From contig JAVCCD010000068.1 of assembly GCA_030765665.1 (NCBI GenBank), positions 1 to 9,484 on the forward strand: a stretch of 9,484 nt of DNA, in the 5' to 3' direction. Of the stretch, positions 6,465 through 9,484 are shown in pieces. Both the position numbers and the translations under genes were made by a program. The notes beneath the pieces were generated by a model, which saw only the letters and a program-made list of their open reading frames with translations, had not been told where the DNA came from and searched no databases. Source of the stretch: Candidatus Tenebribacter mawsonii (lineage in GTDB: Bacteria; Cloacimonadota; Cloacimonadia; Cloacimonadales; TCS61). Each line of letters opens with the position of its first letter. Positions within the stretch are counted from its first letter, which is position 1.

Positions 6465-9400
6465 ATGAATGAACTACATATTTGCAGTAGCTGTGGCAAA
6501 GTCATGAAAGAAGCAAAAGACTTTGCAAATGAGAAAGTTGGTAGTAAATATTGTGCAGAATGTACAGATGAATTTGGTTATATGAGAAGATATTCCCTGG
6601 TAATAGAAGAAATTAAAAATAAGTTAATGAAACAGATGTCTCTATCTGAAGATGAAGCAGAAAAGATGGCGATTGAAAATGTTTCAGAAATTCCACACTG
6701 GGCACAGCGTGAAAATTTGATTAGCTCCAAAAAAAATATCGTTATTACAGATGTGGGAAGCACAACTACCAAGGCTATCCTCCTGAAGAAAATTGGAGAT
6801 GAGTTTAAATTGAAATCGATACATCACGAAGCTACGACCGTTGAAAAACCGGAAGAGGATGTAAATATTGGTGTGTTAAAAGCAATTAAATACATAGAAA
6901 ATGAGACAGGTGTACCTCTCTTACAAGAGAATTCAAATAAATCAAAGATTATTTTCAATGAGGAGACATTATATTTAACAACCAGTAGTGCCGGGGGTGG
7001 ATTGCAGATCTTGGTTATAGGACTAACTCTGTTCGATTCTGCCAGCAGTGGTAAAAGAACTGCGTTTGGAGCTGGAGGTGTGATCCTGGATACATTTGCG
7101 ATTGATGATAAACGCAGCAGTTTAGAACAGATGCATGCCATGAGTATTCTACATCCAGATATTATCCTCATGTGTGGAGGTATTGATGGTGGAGCTGTTT
7201 CACCAATTCTGCGATTAGGTGAAATATTGCAACTGGCAAACCCAAGTCCAAAATTTGGAGATAAAACCAATATTCCATTGGTCTTTGCTGGGAATACCGA
7301 AGCGAGATCATTTATAGCAGGATTATTCAGCAAAAAGTTTGATCTTTTTATTGTACCAAATCTGAGACCAAAACTTACAGAGGAAAATTTACAGCCAGCT
7401 CGAGAAAAGATCCACCAACTCTTTATGGATAATGTAATGGAACAGGCTCCAGGGTATTCACAACTCAAAAAAATAGTTAATGACGATATAATTCCAACCC
7501 CAATGAGTGTTATAAATTCCTTGCAGCTTATAAGTGATAACTTAAGTGAGAATGTAATGGCTGTTGATATTGGTGGAGCAACTACCGATATTTTTTCTAA
7601 TATCTTAGGAAAATATTTTCGTACGGTAAGTGCTAATTATGGGATGAGCTACAGCATTTCCAATGTACTCAAGGAAGCTGGATATTCCAATATTAAAAAG
7701 TGGATTCCAGATGGGTTAGATGATAATTTCATCACTAATTATATTGCCAATAAGATGCTTTATCCAACTTTCAATCCAACCTCTGCGTCGCAGATTGCAA
7801 TTGAACATGCAATTTCTAAAGAAGCTATAAGAATGTCAAAAAAACAGCATATGGAGATGAATTTTAATACAAGAGAAATTGGATTCCTGGATAAACTGAA
7901 ATTAAAACAGCACGATCTTGAAAACATTACTGAAGCATTTTATCTTGAAGAAGCCAAAGAGGCAAAGAAATTTCATATGTATGATATCAATATTCTTATT
8001 GGTGCAGGTGGCGTGTTATCTCATACCGAAACAAATGAGCAAGCACTCTCAATTATCTATGATGGATTCCAACCTGAAGGTATCACCGAAATCTGGAAAG
8101 ATAAACATTTTATTTTACCTCACCTGGGTAAATTGAGTGCAGTAGATGAAAAGCTGGCTACCAAATTATTGATTAATGATTGCTTTGAGAAAGTCGGAAT
8201 AACCATTCGTCCATTATTACAAAAATGGAAACTAAATAAAACAGTTTTAGAGATAACCATTGATGATAAGAAACACATTATCAAAGTTGGAGAACAACTC
8301 TATATCCCTAATAAGTCAAATGTATCCAGAGCAATTAGCATTGTATTAGAAAAAGGATCCTATTTGAATGAAAAAGGTCTGGATCTGAAATTTGAATCTG
8401 ACCTGCCAATCTATATTGATGCATCTCATGATGAAAACCATAATTTGAGAAATGAAGCTTTGCAACTCTTCCAATCAGTTAATATGAGTACATCCATAGA
8501 AGAAAGCTTTATGCAATTCATTCAACCAAAACCAATATTAACAGGAATTCAGGAACATAAGGTTTCTCTTCCATACGAAGGAAATATTCTGGTTAAAATA
8601 GGTGATGAAGTTGAAAGTAATACAATTATCGGAGAGAATTTGTTCGATCCACCACGAGTTTATGTGATCTCGCTTTTTGATAAAACGTATCTTAATCTTA
8701 ATAGCGAGAATATCGAGAAATCACTTCTTATTAAGGAAGGAGATGAGGTAAAATTTGGACAGCGAATCGTTGAGATCGGCGATAGAACCTTGATTCAGGA
8801 GCTTAAATTCCAGCACTACTATTTTGATTCACCTGTACGAGGAAAAGTAGAGAAAATTAATTTAGATTCCGGAACAATTATTATGCGTGAAATCCAGGAT
8901 TACTCTACAAAACCCAAAAAAGTTAATATAGCCAAAAAATTAGCTATCCTGCCGAAACAGTTAAAAACCTATATGAAAAAAGGTGTTGGTGATTTTGTAT
9001 ATGCTGGAGATTCGTTAGCTTCCAAGATTTTTGATAAAAACACAGCACTGCCTTCTATTGTCTCATCCCCTACAACCGGCACAATTAAAGAGGTTAATCT
9101 TGAAACAGGAATTGTAATTGTTCAATATGATAAAGATCCCTACTATCTAAAAGCTGGTATCAAGGGTAAGATTGAAAGAGTTGATGAAAATACATTTGCT
9201 GTTATCTCATATAATGGATTAACCTTAAAAGGAATCATTGGCTTTGGAACTGATGCCAGTGGTAAATTGAATGTTATTGAGAAGCCATCGCAATTAGATG
9301 ATTGCAAAGAAAATGACCTTCTGGTTTTCACAGCTATGATCGATCATGAAATTATTCTAAAAGCGATAAATAAAAAAGTAAAAGGCATTATTGCTCCCTC

Positions 9401-9484
9401 GATTAGCAGCATTGACCTGGTTAAATTTATCGGTAAAGAGATCGGTGTTGCCTTAACCGGAAACGAAGATATCCCTTTTCCACT
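6465..9484 (+). CDS. Zinc ribbon-MutL/GlmL ASKHA protein with C-terminal barrel-sandwich repeats (partial)
   Basis: The frame stays open for 1006 codons to the right edge, so the C-terminus is missing. Residues 1-80 form a zinc ribbon with Cys7, Cys10, Cys30 and Cys33 and a C-terminal helical part ending PHW, resembling the Zn_ribbon_2 type. Residues about 90-600 match the MutL/GlmL family (not mismatch-repair MutL): TDVGSTTTK (95-103) and VDIGGATTD (367-375) are the two ASKHA phosphate loops, with SSAGGGLQ (174-181), GGIDGG (238-243), an AGN motif near 281 and GAGGVLSH (513-520). From about 600 the protein goes beyond the usual ~460-aa family length. GDEV/G..I and SPxxGxI/V signatures recur near 703, 788 and 867, suggesting barrel-sandwich modules, with no lysine in a lipoyl or biotinyl context. 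MutL-type proteins accompany B12-dependent mutases and are thought to reactivate them; that role here is inference. It is probably cotranscribed with tetR. There is no signal peptide, so it is cytoplasmic. Confidence 0.85.
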   Translation, partial: MNELHICSSCGKVMKEAKDFANEKVGSKYCAECTDEFGYMRRYSLVIEEIKNKLMKQMSLSEDEAEKMAIENVSEIPHWAQRENLISSKKNIVITDVGSTTTKAILLKKIGDEFKLKSIHHEATTVEKPEEDVNIGVLKAIKYIENETGVPLLQENSNKSKIIFNEETLYLTTSSAGGGLQILVIGLTLFDSASSGKRTAFGAGGVILDTFAIDDKRSSLEQMHAMSILHPDIILMCGGIDGGAVSPILRLGEILQLANPSPKFGDKTNIPLVFAGNTEARSFIAGLFSKKFDLFIVPNLRPKLTEENLQPAREKIHQLFMDNVMEQAPGYSQLKKIVNDDIIPTPMSVINSLQLISDNLSENVMAVDIGGATTDIFSNILGKYFRTVSANYGMSYSISNVLKEAGYSNIKKWIPDGLDDNFITNYIANKMLYPTFNPTSASQIAIEHAISKEAIRMSKKQHMEMNFNTREIGFLDKLKLKQHDLENITEAFYLEEAKEAKKFHMYDINILIGAGGVLSHTETNEQALSIIYDGFQPEGITEIWKDKHFILPHLGKLSAVDEKLATKLLINDCFEKVGITIRPLLQKWKLNKTVLEITIDDKKHIIKVGEQLYIPNKSNVSRAISIVLEKGSYLNEKGLDLKFESDLPIYIDASHDENHNLRNEALQLFQSVNMSTSIEESFMQFIQPKPILTGIQEHKVSLPYEGNILVKIGDEVESNTIIGENLFDPPRVYVISLFDKTYLNLNSENIEKSLLIKEGDEVKFGQRIVEIGDRTLIQELKFQHYYFDSPVRGKVEKINLDSGTIIMREIQDYSTKPKKVNIAKKLAILPKQLKTYMKKGVGDFVYAGDSLASKIFDKNTALPSIVSSPTTGTIKEVNLETGIVIVQYDKDPYYLKAGIKGKIERVDENTFAVISYNGLTLKGIIGFGTDASGKLNVIEKPSQLDDCKENDLLVFTAMIDHEIILKAINKKVKGIIAPSISSIDLVKFIGKEIGVALTGNEDIPFP

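Noticed and set aside
6824..7468. A 214-codon open frame antisense to the MutL-type gene
   Set aside because: It mirrors conserved ASKHA motifs on the other strand, its translation is low-complexity in Ser, Pro and Cys with no domain, and it has no credible initiation region.
7918..8136. A 72-codon plus-strand frame inside the MutL-type gene (also a minus-strand frame at 9143-9331)
   Set aside because: The MutL-type frame runs uninterrupted through these regions with conserved motifs such as GAGGVLSH, so the other frames are incidental and there is no frameshift.
6465..9484. DNA mismatch repair MutL
   Set aside because: The shared name is misleading. The protein has ASKHA loops (DVGSTTTK and DIGGATTD), not the GHKL ATPase motifs of mismatch-repair MutL.

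Overview
The window is AT-rich (roughly one third G+C by eye) bacterial chromosomal DNA holding six protein genes, two of them cut by the window edges. Several traits suggest a Gram-negative member of the FCB/Cloacimonadota-like groups: a GWxTD-domain secreted protein (a family I associate with Cloacimonadota, KSB1, Gemmatimonadota and relatives), a single-chain DnaE1-type polymerase with a complete PHP metal site, and a glutamate-mutase-L-type ASKHA protein of the kind found in amino-acid fermenters. The taxonomic placement is inference. I saw no tRNA, rRNA, CRISPR array, insertion sequence or phage gene.

Left edge (1-283): the 5' end of a minus-strand gene for an exported protein of unknown function. 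Its Shine-Dalgarno tract, start codon and first codons are tandemly duplicated as two 36-bp units that stay in frame. Divergent from it (284-655, plus) is a YraN/UPF0102 nuclease-fold protein.

Middle (656-5592): yraN converges on a two-gene minus-strand operon read from right to left, dnaE (replicative DNA polymerase III alpha, 1148 aa) followed 12 nt later by the GWxTD protein. The 3' end of that operon can fold into two mutually exclusive hairpins. No clear intrinsic terminator is visible on that strand.

Right side (5593-9484): a 275-bp divergent control region has a good candidate dnaE promoter on the minus strand. On the plus strand a TetR/AcrR-type repressor gene is preceded by a TGAGT-N4-ACTCA palindrome. 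Fifteen nt after the tetR stop begins a very large gene, open for 1006 codons to the window end. It encodes an N-terminal zinc ribbon, a MutL/GlmL-type ASKHA ATPase core and a long C-terminal region with repeated barrel-sandwich (lipoyl-like) motifs. The likely unit is an autorepressed tetR-mutL operon. The composite MutL protein is the least explained element and the best candidate for undescribed biology. By family knowledge it may maintain a coenzyme-B12-dependent mutase or aminomutase, but no such mutase is encoded in the window.
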